Translations under genes and position numbers: made by a program | In this document: piece after piece, positions 1-7,266 of the stretch | Numbering within the stretch: position 1 is the first letter of the stretch | Layout of the letters: each line of letters starts with the position of its first letter | Notes under the pieces: model-generated | Told to the model about the DNA's origin: nothing | What the model saw: only the letters and a program-made list of their open reading frames with translations | Database searches by the model: none | Source of the DNA: Streptomyces mesophilus | GTDB taxonomy: Bacteria > Actinomycetota > Actinomycetes > Streptomycetales > Streptomycetaceae | NCBI RefSeq assembly: GCF_011044995.1 | Contig: NZ_JAAKZW010000059.1 | Span: 1-35,686, forward strand | Length of the DNA stretch: 35,686 bases | Reading direction: 5' to 3'

Positions 1-11
1 GGAGGAGGGGT

Positions 12-45
12 GGGGCGGCCCGTGAACAGGGACCCGGGCCGCCCC
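12..45 (-). terminator. Hairpin terminator after the phosphonatase-like gene
   Basis: An 11-bp perfect inverted repeat (12-22 with 35-45, arms GGGGCGGCCCG and its complement, 12-nt loop) lies just past the stop codon of the minus-strand hydrolase gene. It has no T-run, as is usual for Streptomyces terminators. It is assigned to the end of the two-enzyme operon. Confidence 0.6.
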
Positions 46-61
46 GGCCGGGAGGGTGGAG

Positions 62-763
62 CTAGCGCGCCATGGCTTCGAACGCGGCGATGGCGTCCGG
101 CAGTTGGGCGACGGAGGGCAGGACGTGCGTGGCGCCCGCGTCCTTGAGGGTCGGCTCGTCATGGGCGCCTGTCAGGACGCCGGCCACCAGACCGGCCCCG
201 GAGCGGACGCCGCTGAGCATGTCGTACGCGGTGTCGCCGGCCACGGCGATCCGGTGCACCCCGTCCACGGCGCCGGTGCGCAGGAACGCGGCGAGCACCA
301 TGTCGGGGTAGGGGCGGCCGCGGCCCGCGTCGGCCGGGCACAGGGTGAGGTCCACCAGGTCGTGCCAGCCGAGTGCGGTGAGGATGGCGTCCTGGGTGGT
401 GCGGGCGAACCCGGTGGTCAGGACGACCGTCCGGCCCTCGGACTTGAGGCGGCCGATGGCCTCCTCGGCGCCCGGCAGCGGCGCGATCCTGCCGCCGTCG
501 ACGAGCTCCCCGTAGGCCTGCTCGAAGGAGACGTTGGCGAGCTGCGCCTTCTCCTCGTCCCCGAACAGCGCCCGGAAGACCGTGATCTTCGACTCGCCCA
601 TGGTGTCGCGTACGTACTGCAGCTTCTCGGCGTGGTCGGCCGAACCCGGCTCGACGCCGAGCCGTTCGGCGGCCTTGCCGAAGGCCTGCTCCACCAGACC
701 GCCGTCGGCGACGGTCGTGCCGGCCATGTCGAGGACGACGAGATCGAGGTGCTGGTTCGTCAT
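62..763 (-). CDS. Phosphonatase-like HAD hydrolase (PhnX-like family)
   Basis: This 233-residue HAD-superfamily protein has the nucleophile motif D12-M-A-G-T-T near the N-terminus. The second Asp of the usual DxD is replaced by Ala, and D-x-A-G-T is the mark of phosphonoacetaldehyde hydrolase (PhnX) and relatives rather than ordinary phosphatases. A cap region follows, with a lysine (K59, GESKI) that may be equivalent to the Schiff-base lysine of PhnX; that equivalence is inferred. Later HAD motifs include TTGFA and the acidic GDTAYD. The ATG at 763 was chosen because GGTGAG sits five bases upstream and overlaps the stop of the preceding gene, leaving only 5 nt between them, so the pair is probably translationally coupled. 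Pairing with an HpnW-type oxidoreductase suggests cleavage of a C-P bond in an aldehyde made from an aminophosphonate. The exact substrate is unknown. Confidence 0.85.
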   Translation of the reverse strand: MTNQHLDLVVLDMAGTTVADGGLVEQAFGKAAERLGVEPGSADHAEKLQYVRDTMGESKITVFRALFGDEEKAQLANVSFEQAYGELVDGGRIAPLPGAEEAIGRLKSEGRTVVLTTGFARTTQDAILTALGWHDLVDLTLCPADAGRGRPYPDMVLAAFLRTGAVDGVHRIAVAGDTAYDMLSGVRSGAGLVAGVLTGAHDEPTLKDAGATHVLPSVAQLPDAIAAFEAMAR

Positions 764-768
764 GTGGC

Positions 769-1890
769 TCACCATCCGAGGGAGTTGGCAGTGGTCTCGG
801 CGATCGCCGGGGAGCAGGTCATGCCGCGCCCGCCGGGCCCGGTCACCAGCCACACGCCGTCGCGCACCTGCTGGCGGTGGACGACCCGTGAGGTGTCGGT
901 GCACTGCGCGTACACCCCGGCCCAGCGGCGGCGGATCTTCGGCAGCGGCCGGCCGAGAAACGACTCGACGACCTCGGTGAGGTGCTCGTACGGGTCTTCG
1001 AGGGTGTCGAAGGCGAAGGGGTGCTCGTACTCGTGGGTGTCGCCGATGGTCAGCCCGCCGTCGGCCCGCTGCACCATGAGCAGCTGCATCTTGTACGAGG
1101 CGGCCGTCGGAGTCTGTTCCTGCCCGGCGCCGAGGGCGTCCAGCGCGTCGGACCGGTAGGCGGGGTAGTACCGGAAGCTGTCCGCGTCCGCGACCGAGGT
1201 GGTGAGCGGCTCCCCCAGCGGGTCGGTCTGCATCATCTGCAGCCGCACCCGCCGCACGGGTATCTCGCCGGCCACTTCGCGCACGAGCCCACCGAGCCAG
1301 GCGCCGGTGCAGAGCACGACCACATCGCCGGTGTGCACGTCCCCGTGGTCGTCGCGTACGGCGTTCGAGCCGATGACCTCGCGGACCTCGCGGCCGGGCA
1401 GGAAGGTGTAGCCGGGCGACTTGAGCAGCTCCTCGCGCAGCGCCAGTTGAGCGGTGCGCGGCTCGACCGCGGCATCACGCTCGCAGTACAGCGCGGCCGC
1501 GAACTCGCCGCGCAGCGCCGGGTTGAACTCCCGCGCCTCGTCCGCGGTCAGCAGCTTGTAGCCGCGGGCCGCGGCGTCGTCACGGGCCAGCGCGGCCTGC
1601 GCGACGGCGAGCTCGAGATCATTGCGTACGGGAGTCAGGGACCCGTTGGCCCGGAACCCGAGGGCCGGGACGCGACCGCCGAGCTCCTCCCAGAGCTCGC
1701 GGGCCCGCAGCGCAGTGTCGAGCTCCTCGCCGCCCGCGCGACCGCTGACCCATATCTGCCCGAAGTTCCTGAGGCTGGCCCCACGGGCCTCGGCCTCCCG
1801 CTCGATCTGGACGACCTGATGGCCGCGTTCCACTGCTTGCCAGGCGTGCATGGTTCCCACCACGCCTGCTCCTACGACGATGACTCTCAC
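769..1890 (-). CDS. FAD-dependent oxidoreductase, HpnW/DAO-like, aminophosphonate-associated
   Basis: This is a 373-residue flavoprotein of the D-amino-acid-oxidase/glycine-oxidase fold. The N-terminus carries the Rossmann dinucleotide motif VVGAGVVG followed by the glutamate-containing QIERE that binds FAD ribose. The C-terminus has the second FAD contact, VTGPGGRGMT. The GTG at 1890 was chosen because it puts the FAD motif at residues 4-11, as in the family; an upstream extension to 1962 would run through the putative operator. Known context: a branch of this family is repeatedly found beside phosphonatase-like hydrolases and was proposed to deaminate oxidatively an aminoethylphosphonate variant. 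That arrangement is exactly what is seen here. Inferred reaction: amine to aldehyde plus ammonia and hydrogen peroxide, with the aldehyde passed to the downstream hydrolase. No transporter or transaminase gene accompanies it. Confidence 0.82.
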   Translation of the reverse strand: MRVIVVGAGVVGTMHAWQAVERGHQVVQIEREAEARGASLRNFGQIWVSGRAGGEELDTALRARELWEELGGRVPALGFRANGSLTPVRNDLELAVAQAALARDDAAARGYKLLTADEAREFNPALRGEFAAALYCERDAAVEPRTAQLALREELLKSPGYTFLPGREVREVIGSNAVRDDHGDVHTGDVVVLCTGAWLGGLVREVAGEIPVRRVRLQMMQTDPLGEPLTTSVADADSFRYYPAYRSDALDALGAGQEQTPTAASYKMQLLMVQRADGGLTIGDTHEYEHPFAFDTLEDPYEHLTEVVESFLGRPLPKIRRRWAGVYAQCTDTSRVVHRQQVRDGVWLVTGPGGRGMTCSPAIAETTANSLGW

Positions 1891-1963
1891 GGCGGCAACG
1901 CTCCTCGGGACGGGTGCCCCGGGTCGGAAGACCCGGCAACGAGAGCGTGAACGAGCCACCAAA

Positions 1964-1979
1964 CTTGGACTAGACCCGT
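1964..1979. promoter_or_regulatory. GntR/HutC-family (DasR-like) operator candidate
   Basis: The 16-mer centred on CTAG, with core TGGACTAGACCC, is one change from the symmetric GGTCTAGACC over its central ten bases. It matches about 12 of 16 positions of the DasR consensus (A-S-TGGTCTAGACCA-S-T, from memory). It lies 74 bp upstream of the oxidoreductase start, inside the only gap between the GntR gene and the operon. The neighbouring GntR/UTRA protein belongs to the same subfamily as DasR, so it is the likely ligand. DasR itself is an alternative. Confidence 0.5.
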
Positions 1980-2062
1980 TATCTATTCGTTACTCATTAC
2001 GCGGGATGGTCAGCCCGAAAAGCCTCAATTGCCCGCCATGATGGGCGACTTGACCGGAATGT

Positions 2063-2827
2063 TCAGCCCTGCGATCCGAGCTGCGTGGTGAAGCTGAAGC
2101 GGTCCCCGCGGAACAGCGTCCGCACCCGCTCGAGGCGACGCCCTTCGGTGTCCCTCGAGACCCGGTGGATCAGCAGCATGGGCAGGGCGGGCGGCGTCCC
2201 GATCAGCAGAGCCTCGCGCGGCGTCGCGAGCACGGTCTCGATCCGCTCCTCGGCCGCGCCGAAGGTGATGCCGAGGCGGTCGGCCAGGTACGCGTAGAAG
2301 GACGAGTCCGGGTCGAACTCGGCGTCCAGGCGGGGCACTCGGGCCACGGTCACATAGGTGCTCTCCAGGCCGACCCGCTCGTCGTCGGCGAGCAGCACGC
2401 GCTCCATGTGCCATACGGGTTCGCCGCGTTCGGCGCCCAGTTCCTGTGCAAGCGCCTCCGGACACGGAAAGCGGTCGAGCGAGATGAGCGCCCGGCCGGG
2501 CCGGCGCCCCTGGCGGCGCACCCCTTCCGTATAGCTCGCGAGCGCGAGCGGCTGCTCCAGCTTGGGCCCCGCGGCGACGGTCCCGCGCCCGGCCCGCCGC
2601 AGCCGCCCTTCGAGCACCAGCTCCCTGAGCGCCTGCCGCACGGTCTCGCGTGCCACCTCGTAGCGCAGCGCCAAGTCGCGCTCGGTGGGAAGGGGTTGGC
2701 CCTCGGAGAGGCCCTCGACCAGTTCACCGATCCGGGCCTTCACGGCGTAGTACTTGGGGATCCGTCCATGCTCGGGAATCCCGGCTCTGACGGGGGCTCC
2801 GGGGTGCTGGTCGTTCGGGTAGTCCAC
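2063..2827 (-). CDS. GntR-family regulator with UTRA domain
   Basis: This is a 254-residue HutC-type repressor. Residues about 25-90 form the winged helix-turn-helix, with the GntR signature PTERDLALRYEVARETVRQA and wing RRAGRGT. Residues about 110-250 form the UTRA effector-binding domain, ending in LERVRTLFRGDRFSF. The start is GTG at 2827, preceded by a weak AGGG. It lies directly upstream of, and co-directional with, the HpnW/phosphonatase pair, separated by 172 bp that hold a CTAG-centred palindrome. It therefore most likely controls that operon, with an aminophosphonate or derived metabolite as possible ligand (inferred). Closely related UTRA regulators include PhnF and DasR, so the ligand cannot be read from the sequence. 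Confidence 0.88.
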   Translation of the reverse strand: MDYPNDQHPGAPVRAGIPEHGRIPKYYAVKARIGELVEGLSEGQPLPTERDLALRYEVARETVRQALRELVLEGRLRRAGRGTVAAGPKLEQPLALASYTEGVRRQGRRPGRALISLDRFPCPEALAQELGAERGEPVWHMERVLLADDERVGLESTYVTVARVPRLDAEFDPDSSFYAYLADRLGITFGAAEERIETVLATPREALLIGTPPALPMLLIHRVSRDTEGRRLERVRTLFRGDRFSFTTQLGSQG

Positions 2828-2860
2828 GGGGGAACCCTATGCGCACCCGCACACGAAGCG

Positions 2861-2894
2861 GTGCCCGTGCCTTCGGCTGGAAAGGCACGGGCAC
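2861..2894 (-). terminator. Hairpin terminator after the LAKTG surface-protein gene
   Basis: A 13-bp perfect inverted repeat (2861-2873 with 2882-2894, arms GTGCCCGTGCCTT and complement, 8-nt loop) lies 28 bp past the stop codon of the surface-protein gene and before the GntR start. It separates the two minus-strand transcription units. Confidence 0.75.
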
Positions 2895-2922
2895 CGCTTT
2901 CGGACGGTGGCGGGTCGGCTGG

Positions 2923-4248
2923 TCAGCGCCGTCGGAACCGGCGCCGAGATCCCACCACAAGAGCTCCGCCGCCGAGGAGGAAGGCGCCGGCGGTAGCCCC
3001 AAGCCCGAGCAGCGAGTCGTCGCCGCTCCGGCCTGTCTTTGCGAGTTCTTCCGGGGTGCGCGCGACACCCTTCCTGGAACTCCCCGAAATATCGAAGACG
3101 TAGTCCTCGGACTCCCCCACCCACTCGCCGTCGTCCGCGCGCCGCTGCACCACGGCGAGGCTCGCGGTGACGCGGTTGGCCCCGGTGTCGGCCGTGAACC
3201 GCAGCCGCACCGGCACGGTCACCGACTCGCCCGCGGGGATCGAGAACCCGCCGAACCCGTCGTCGAAGACCCCGACGTGCTCGTCGACATCCGTCCGCTC
3301 GAACGGAACCGGATGCCACTTTCCGTCCGGCGACTGGAACTCGAACTCGGCCTGCGCGGACTGCAGATCACGCTCGCGGTCGAGGAAGACGACGATCGGG
3401 TGGATGTTGCGGCAGGTGTCGTCCGAGGTGTTGGTCAGCTCCACCGACCAGTTCTCGAAGCCACCGCCCGGGTGGTACGTGGTGGGCCCGGGGTTGATCG
3501 ACGACTCGATCGGGAAGTCGTCGCTGTCCTCGACGGAACACGTGGACTGCAGACCGGCCGAGGTGTCGGTGAGCCCCTGCTTCGGCGCGGGCTGGACGGC
3601 CGACTGCCGCGGCTGCTCGACGCTGGTGACGACGGGGGTGTTGCCCGTGCCGGAGTCCGTGTCTTCGGCTGCGTCGGTGCTGTCCGTGCTGTCCGAACTG
3701 TCGGTGCTGTCGGTGCTGTCGGTGCTGTCGGTGCTGTCGACTGCCGGGTTCACGGAGGTGCCGGTGTCGGTGTCGGTGGTGTCGGTCGCGTCACCCGTGT
3801 CGGTGGTGTCCGTCGCATCACCGGCGTCGGTGGTGTCCGTCGCGTCCGAGCCCGTGTCCGTACCGGAGGTGTCCGTGGAGTCCCCGGTCGCGTCCGGCTC
3901 GCCCACGGCGCCGACGTCCTCGCCGGATCCGAGGTCGGTCGCGGCGTCCGCATCCGTCGAGGAGTCCGAGGCATCCGCGGCGTCCGACGCATCGGCGGCA
4001 TCCGAGGTGTCCGCGGCATCCGCCACACCCGCATCCGCGTCGGCACTCGCGTCCGCATCCGCATCCGCCGACGAATCCGCCGCAGCCGCCCGCGTCCCAC
4101 AGTCCTGAGCCGTCCCGAGCACCGCAAGGCTCAGGCAGTTGCTCGTTCTGAGCAGCGGGTCGTCATCTGCCGATGCCGGCACCGCGACCACCGCAGGGGA
4201 GAGTGCCGCGGCGGTGACGCCGACAGCGAGAACACTGCGCAGTCGCAT
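2923..4248 (-). CDS. Secreted, repeat-rich protein with LAKTG sortase signal
   Basis: This 441-residue exported protein starts at ATG 4248 (AAAGG eight bases upstream), giving a signal peptide of about 27 residues (hydrophobic core LAVGVTAAALSPAVVAV, then PASA). Residues about 55-205 are a low-complexity stalk of Asp, Ser, Thr and Ala, ending in (STD)n and TDSTDS runs. Residues about 235-390 form a more ordinary domain (SVELTNTSDDTC, IPAGESVTVPVRLRF) that looks like a beta-sandwich. The C-terminus is a full sorting signal: LAKTG at about 402-406, a hydrophobic stretch, then RRRFRRR. LAxTG is the motif used by actinobacterial class E sortases, and such a sortase is encoded at 12823-13656. The protein is inferred to be covalently attached to the cell wall. 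Two Cys lie in the first 50 mature residues and two more at about 237 and 300. Its binding function is unknown. Confidence 0.85.
   Translation of the reverse strand: MRLRSVLAVGVTAAALSPAVVAVPASADDDPLLRTSNCLSLAVLGTAQDCGTRAAAADSSADADADASADADAGVADAADTSDAADASDAADASDSSTDADAATDLGSGEDVGAVGEPDATGDSTDTSGTDTGSDATDTTDAGDATDTTDTGDATDTTDTDTGTSVNPAVDSTDSTDSTDSTDSSDSTDSTDAAEDTDSGTGNTPVVTSVEQPRQSAVQPAPKQGLTDTSAGLQSTCSVEDSDDFPIESSINPGPTTYHPGGGFENWSVELTNTSDDTCRNIHPIVVFLDRERDLQSAQAEFEFQSPDGKWHPVPFERTDVDEHVGVFDDGFGGFSIPAGESVTVPVRLRFTADTGANRVTASLAVVQRRADDGEWVGESEDYVFDISGSSRKGVARTPEELAKTGRSGDDSLLGLGATAGAFLLGGGALVVGSRRRFRRR
3634..4077 (-). repeat. In-frame D/S/T/A repeat tract within the surface-protein gene
   Basis: Within the surface protein, this stretch encodes repeated units: DAxx in the first half, then GDATDTTD repeats, then (STD)n. 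The clearest DNA-level repeat is a 9-bp unit, GTGCTGTCG on the plus strand, repeated around 3677-3737. Such tracts can change length by slippage without breaking the frame. Confidence 0.85.
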
Positions 4249-4413
4249 GGAGGAGACCTTTACGGAGCACGGAACAGAGGGGCCCACCCAAGCGCCGATC
4301 CGTGGAACAAGCCCGCACGCCCCGGGCAACCAGGACATGCGAACCTCCGGCCGAATCAGCCGTAAGTGGCGTCCGTGACCCTGCCACGCGCGCGCGGCCT
4401 CTCGCGCGCGCCA

Positions 4414-4429
4414 CGGCCCCGTGGGGCCG
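4414..4429 (-). terminator. Hairpin after the ROK gene
   Basis: The perfect inverted repeat CGGCCCC-GT-GGGGCCG lies 39 bp past the stop codon of the minus-strand ROK gene. Beside it (4387-4410), runs of alternating CG on either side of GCCTCT could form a second stem. Together they probably end the ROK transcript before the surface-protein promoter. The assignment rests on position and stem strength only. Confidence 0.5.
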
Positions 4430-4467
4430 AATGGCCGCCGAATCCCCCTCTATCAGCCCAGTTTCCG

Positions 4468-5586
4468 TCAATTCCGATTGGCGGGAAAGGCCACATTCGC
4501 GCGCCCGAACAGGGGCGCAAGGACCAGTTGTGCGGCCCCTTCGGCCACCAGCCGTCCGCCCCCTTCGGCCTCCCGCACCGGCACCTCGACCGTCGACCGC
4601 GCACGCCCGCGGACCACGTCCGAGACACCCCGTACAAAGATCTCCGGGGCCCGCTCGACCGTGCGGCCACCGAGGAGTACGAGGTCGATGTCGAGCAGCC
4701 CGACGACATTCGCGGCGCCTTCGCCGAGCACCCGCGCCGCCCTCCCGAGCTCGCCGGCGGCGACCGCTTCGAGGCAGAGCGCCTCGATGCAGCCGCGGTT
4801 GCCGCAGGAGCAGAGGGCGCCGTCCAACTGCAGCACCTGGTGGCCGAATTCGCCCGCCCCCGTGCGATCTCCCCTATATAGAGCACCGGTCAGGACGAGA
4901 CCGGCCCCAAGTCCCGTACCGAGATGGAGATACGCGAAGGAGCCGCCACCGGACGGACGGGCCAGGGCCAGTCCGAGCGCCGCCGCATTGGTGTCCTTGT
5001 CGACGACGACCGGCGCACCGAGGCGCTCGGCCAGCGCGTCGCGCAGCGGGAAGCCGTCCCACTCGGGGAAGCCGGTCACCTGGTGCAGGACCCCGCTGCG
5101 GTGGTCGAGCGGGCCGGGCAGGGCGACACCGACGCCGAGGACGGACTCGCGTACGGCGGTGAGCGCGGCGACCTCGCGGGCCACGGCGGTGAGGACCGCA
5201 TCCGAGCCGGCCCCCAGATCCAGGGGCGCGGCACGCTCGGCGACCACCGCACCCGAGAGGTCCATGAGCACCGCGACGAGCGCGTCCCGGTCGAGGTGGA
5301 TGCCCACCGCGTGCCCGGCCCCGGGTGCCAGGCGCAGGACGGTGCGCGGCTTGCCGCCGGTCGAGGCCCTGCGGCCCGCCTCCGCGGCGAGGCCCTCGTC
5401 CCGCAGCCGCCCGACGATCTTGCTGACGGCCTGCGGGGTGAGCCCGGTCCGCTCGGCGAGCTCGAGGCGGCTGATGCCCTCCTCACCCGCGCTGCGCAGC
5501 AGGTCGAGGACAAGCGCGGCGTTGTGTCCGCGCAGGGCAGGGAGGTTCACGCCTGGGGTGCCGGTATGCGATGAGATGGGGTTCAC
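4468..5586 (-). CDS. ROK-family transcriptional repressor
   Basis: This is a sugar-responsive ROK regulator of 372 residues. Residues about 18-72 form a winged helix-turn-helix (LELAERTGLTPQAVSKIVGR). The ROK sugar-kinase-like fold follows, with the zinc site complete: H249 and C259-S-C261-G-x-x-G-C266-x-E268. The ATP-binding phosphate loop is degenerate (GIHLDRDAL), as in repressors rather than kinases. The start was set at GTG 5586, ten bases after AGGAG; an ATG at 5595 has AGGAG only one base away and is less likely. It is divergently transcribed from a Gfo/Idh/MocA dehydrogenase with 56 bp between the starts, so it probably represses that operon. The inducer is probably a sugar or sugar-like ligand, but which one cannot be told. 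Confidence 0.88.
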   Translation of the reverse strand: MNPISSHTGTPGVNLPALRGHNAALVLDLLRSAGEEGISRLELAERTGLTPQAVSKIVGRLRDEGLAAEAGRRASTGGKPRTVLRLAPGAGHAVGIHLDRDALVAVLMDLSGAVVAERAAPLDLGAGSDAVLTAVAREVAALTAVRESVLGVGVALPGPLDHRSGVLHQVTGFPEWDGFPLRDALAERLGAPVVVDKDTNAAALGLALARPSGGGSFAYLHLGTGLGAGLVLTGALYRGDRTGAGEFGHQVLQLDGALCSCGNRGCIEALCLEAVAAGELGRAARVLGEGAANVVGLLDIDLVLLGGRTVERAPEIFVRGVSDVVRGRARSTVEVPVREAEGGGRLVAEGAAQLVLAPLFGRANVAFPANRN

Positions 5587-5607
5587 GCCCCCCATTCTCC
5601 TGTTCGC

Positions 5608-5642
5608 TTGCACTTTGGCAACAGCGTTGTTTAAGTAGAAGC
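5608..5642 (+). promoter_or_regulatory. Divergent promoter/operator region, possibly giving a leaderless dehydrogenase mRNA
   Basis: TTGCAC (5608-5613) is followed 18 bp later by the -10-like TAAGTA (5632-5637), which would place the transcription start on or next to the ATG at 5643. No Shine-Dalgarno sequence precedes that ATG. Between the two hexamers lies CAACAGCGTTG (5619-5629), a small inverted repeat that is a candidate ROK binding site. Promoter and operator are both motif-based guesses. Confidence 0.4.
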
Positions 5643-6716
5643 ATGACTTCCACGCTCAGGGTCGGCCTCGTCGGCTACGGCCTCGCCGGTTCCGTATTCC
5701 ACGCCCCGCTGATCGCCGCGACCGAGGGTCTGACGCTCGACACGGTGGTCACGTCCAACCCCGAGCGCCAGGCTCAGGCGCGCGCCGAGTTCGGCGACGG
5801 GCTGCGCTTCACCGCCTCGCCGGACGAGCTGTGGGAGCGGGCCGACGAGCTCGACCTGATCGTGATCGCCTCGCCGAACAAGACCCACGTCCCCCTCGCC
5901 ACCGCCGCGCTCAAGGCCGGTCTGCCGGTCGTCGTCGACAAGCCGATCGCCGGTACGGCCGCCGAGGCCCGTGAGCTCGCGGCCCTCGCCGACGAGCGCG
6001 GGCTGCTGCTCTCGGTCTTCCAGAACCGCCGCTGGGACAACGACTTCCTGACCCTCCAGAAGCTGATCGCCGACGGTGAGCTCGGCGAGATCCAGCGCTT
6101 CGAGTCCCGTTTCGAGCGCTGGCGTCCGCAGCTCAAGGGCGGCTGGCGCGAGTCGGGCAACCCCGAGGAGATCGGCGGTCTGCTCTACGACCTCGGCAGC
6201 CATGTCGTCGACCAGGCGCTGACCCTGTTCGGCCCGGCGGTCCAGGTGTACGCGGAGGCCGATGTGCGCCGCCCGAACGCCGAGACCGACGACGACACCT
6301 TCATCGCGGTGACCCACGCGAACGGGGTGCGCTCGCACCTGTACGTCTCCGCCACCACGGCCCAGCTCGGCCCGCGTTTCCGCGTGCTCGGCTCGCGTGC
6401 CGGTTTCGTCAAGTACGGCCTCGACCCGCAGGAAGCGGACCTGAAGGACGGCAAGCGCCCGTCCGCCGACGGCACCTGGGGCACCGAGCCCGAGTCGCTG
6501 TGGGGCCGCGTCGGCTCCGGTGAGTCCCCGCTGACCGGCGGCGGCCGCCCCGAGCCCAGCCTGGCGGGCGACTACCCCGCGTACTACGCCGCGGTCGCCG
6601 CCGCCGTACGGGGCGACGCCCCCAACCCGGTCACCGCGCACGAGGCGGCAAGCGCCCTCGACGTCCTGGAAGCGGCCCGCCGTTCGGCCCGCGACGGTGT
6701 GGCGGTGCAGCTGTGA
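5643..6716 (+). CDS. Gfo/Idh/MocA-family NAD(P)-dependent oxidoreductase
   Basis: This is a 357-residue sugar/inositol-type dehydrogenase. The N-terminal Rossmann domain shows GLVGYGLAG for nucleotide binding, then IVIASPNKTH. The family's catalytic motif follows as VVVDKPIA, with the conserved Lys. The C-terminal substrate domain carries the conserved GGLLYDLGSHVVDQAL, with the usual catalytic-region Asp and His. The ATG at 5643 puts the Rossmann motif at residue 7. The gene overlaps the next by 4 nt (GTGA) and is divergent from a ROK repressor, suggesting a small regulated operon for oxidising a sugar, polyol or inositol-like compound. The substrate is not readable from the sequence. Confidence 0.9.
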   Translation: MTSTLRVGLVGYGLAGSVFHAPLIAATEGLTLDTVVTSNPERQAQARAEFGDGLRFTASPDELWERADELDLIVIASPNKTHVPLATAALKAGLPVVVDKPIAGTAAEARELAALADERGLLLSVFQNRRWDNDFLTLQKLIADGELGEIQRFESRFERWRPQLKGGWRESGNPEEIGGLLYDLGSHVVDQALTLFGPAVQVYAEADVRRPNAETDDDTFIAVTHANGVRSHLYVSATTAQLGPRFRVLGSRAGFVKYGLDPQEADLKDGKRPSADGTWGTEPESLWGRVGSGESPLTGGGRPEPSLAGDYPAYYAAVAAAVRGDAPNPVTAHEAASALDVLEAARRSARDGVAVQL

Positions 6717-7174
6717 GCGCCCCCACCGTCGAGGAGCTCGAGGCACAGGAACAGCGCCTGGTCCTGGACCACTTCACGCATGACGACGCCTGGGAACTGG
6801 GCTCGATCCTGGTGAGGATGGCGCGTGAGCGCCGGGCCCCGGTCGCCATCGACATCCGCCGCGGCGGTCAGCAGCTCTTCCACGCCGCGCTGCCCGGATC
6901 GACCCCGGACAACGACGCGTGGATCGACCGCAAGCGCCGGGTCGTGGAGCGTTACGGCTGTGCGTCGTTCCTGGTGGGAGCGCGTTTCCGGGCCAAGGGC
7001 ACGACCTTCGAGGAGTCCTCGCGGCTCGACCCCGACACGTATGCCGCGCATGGTGGCGCGTTCCCGATCGCGGTGCGCGGGGCGGGTGTCATCGGGACCG
7101 TGGTGGTCTCCGGGCTTCCGCAGGCGGAGGACCACGCGATGGTGGTCGAGGCTCTGGAGCGCTTCACTTCTTGA
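6713..7174 (+). CDS. UPF0303 / heme-degrading-domain family protein
   Basis: This 153-residue protein of the UPF0303 family is related to the HbpS/GlcG-type 'heme-degrading' fold. Recognisable parts are APVAIDIRRGGQQLFHAALPG near the N-terminus, the central WIDRKRRVVERYG, and the C-terminal GAFPIAVRGAGVIGTVVVSGLP typical of the fold. It starts at a GTG that shares GTGA with the dehydrogenase stop, so translation is coupled. There are no signal peptide or membrane segments, so it is probably cytosolic. Family members are commonly found beside Gfo/Idh/MocA dehydrogenases, but no catalytic role is established. The family assignment is firm; the function is open. Confidence 0.82.
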   Translation: MSAPTVEELEAQEQRLVLDHFTHDDAWELGSILVRMARERRAPVAIDIRRGGQQLFHAALPGSTPDNDAWIDRKRRVVERYGCASFLVGARFRAKGTTFEESSRLDPDTYAAHGGAFPIAVRGAGVIGTVVVSGLPQAEDHAMVVEALERFTS

Positions 7175-7177
7175 GTG

Positions 7178-7228
7178 CGTACGACGATGGGGCGCCCTTC
7201 ACCGTGAAGGGCGCCCCATCCTCGTATG
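7178..7228. terminator. Strong bidirectional terminator between convergent genes
   Basis: A 17-bp perfect inverted repeat (7186-7202 with 7204-7220) extends outward to about 25 bp with two mismatches, spanning nearly the entire gap after the UPF0303 gene. It sits between convergent genes and can serve both strands. Because it is palindromic, both strands encode near-identical short open frames there, which should not be mistaken for genes. Confidence 0.85.
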
Positions 7229-7230
7229 CC

Positions 7231-7262
7231 GTGAAGCAGTGAAGGCGTGAAGCCGTGAAAGA
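7231..7262. repeat. 8-bp tandem repeat GTGAAGnn, four copies
   Basis: Four consecutive 8-bp units start at 7231, 7239, 7247 and 7255 (GTGAAGCA, GTGAAGGC, GTGAAGCC, GTGAAAGA). They fill the gap between the terminator and the stop codon of the fumarylacetoacetate-hydrolase-family gene. No function is evident. Confidence 0.8.
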
Positions 7263-7266
7263 ACCG

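Noticed and set aside
56..1159. Long plus-strand frame opposite the phosphonatase-like and HpnW-like genes
   Set aside because: It lies antisense to two clear genes, is Gly/Ala/Arg/His-rich and has no motif; high-GC genomes give such antisense frames routinely.
4468..5586. ROK protein as an active glucokinase
   Set aside because: An N-terminal helix-turn-helix is present and the ATP phosphate loop is degenerate, so a repressor is more likely.
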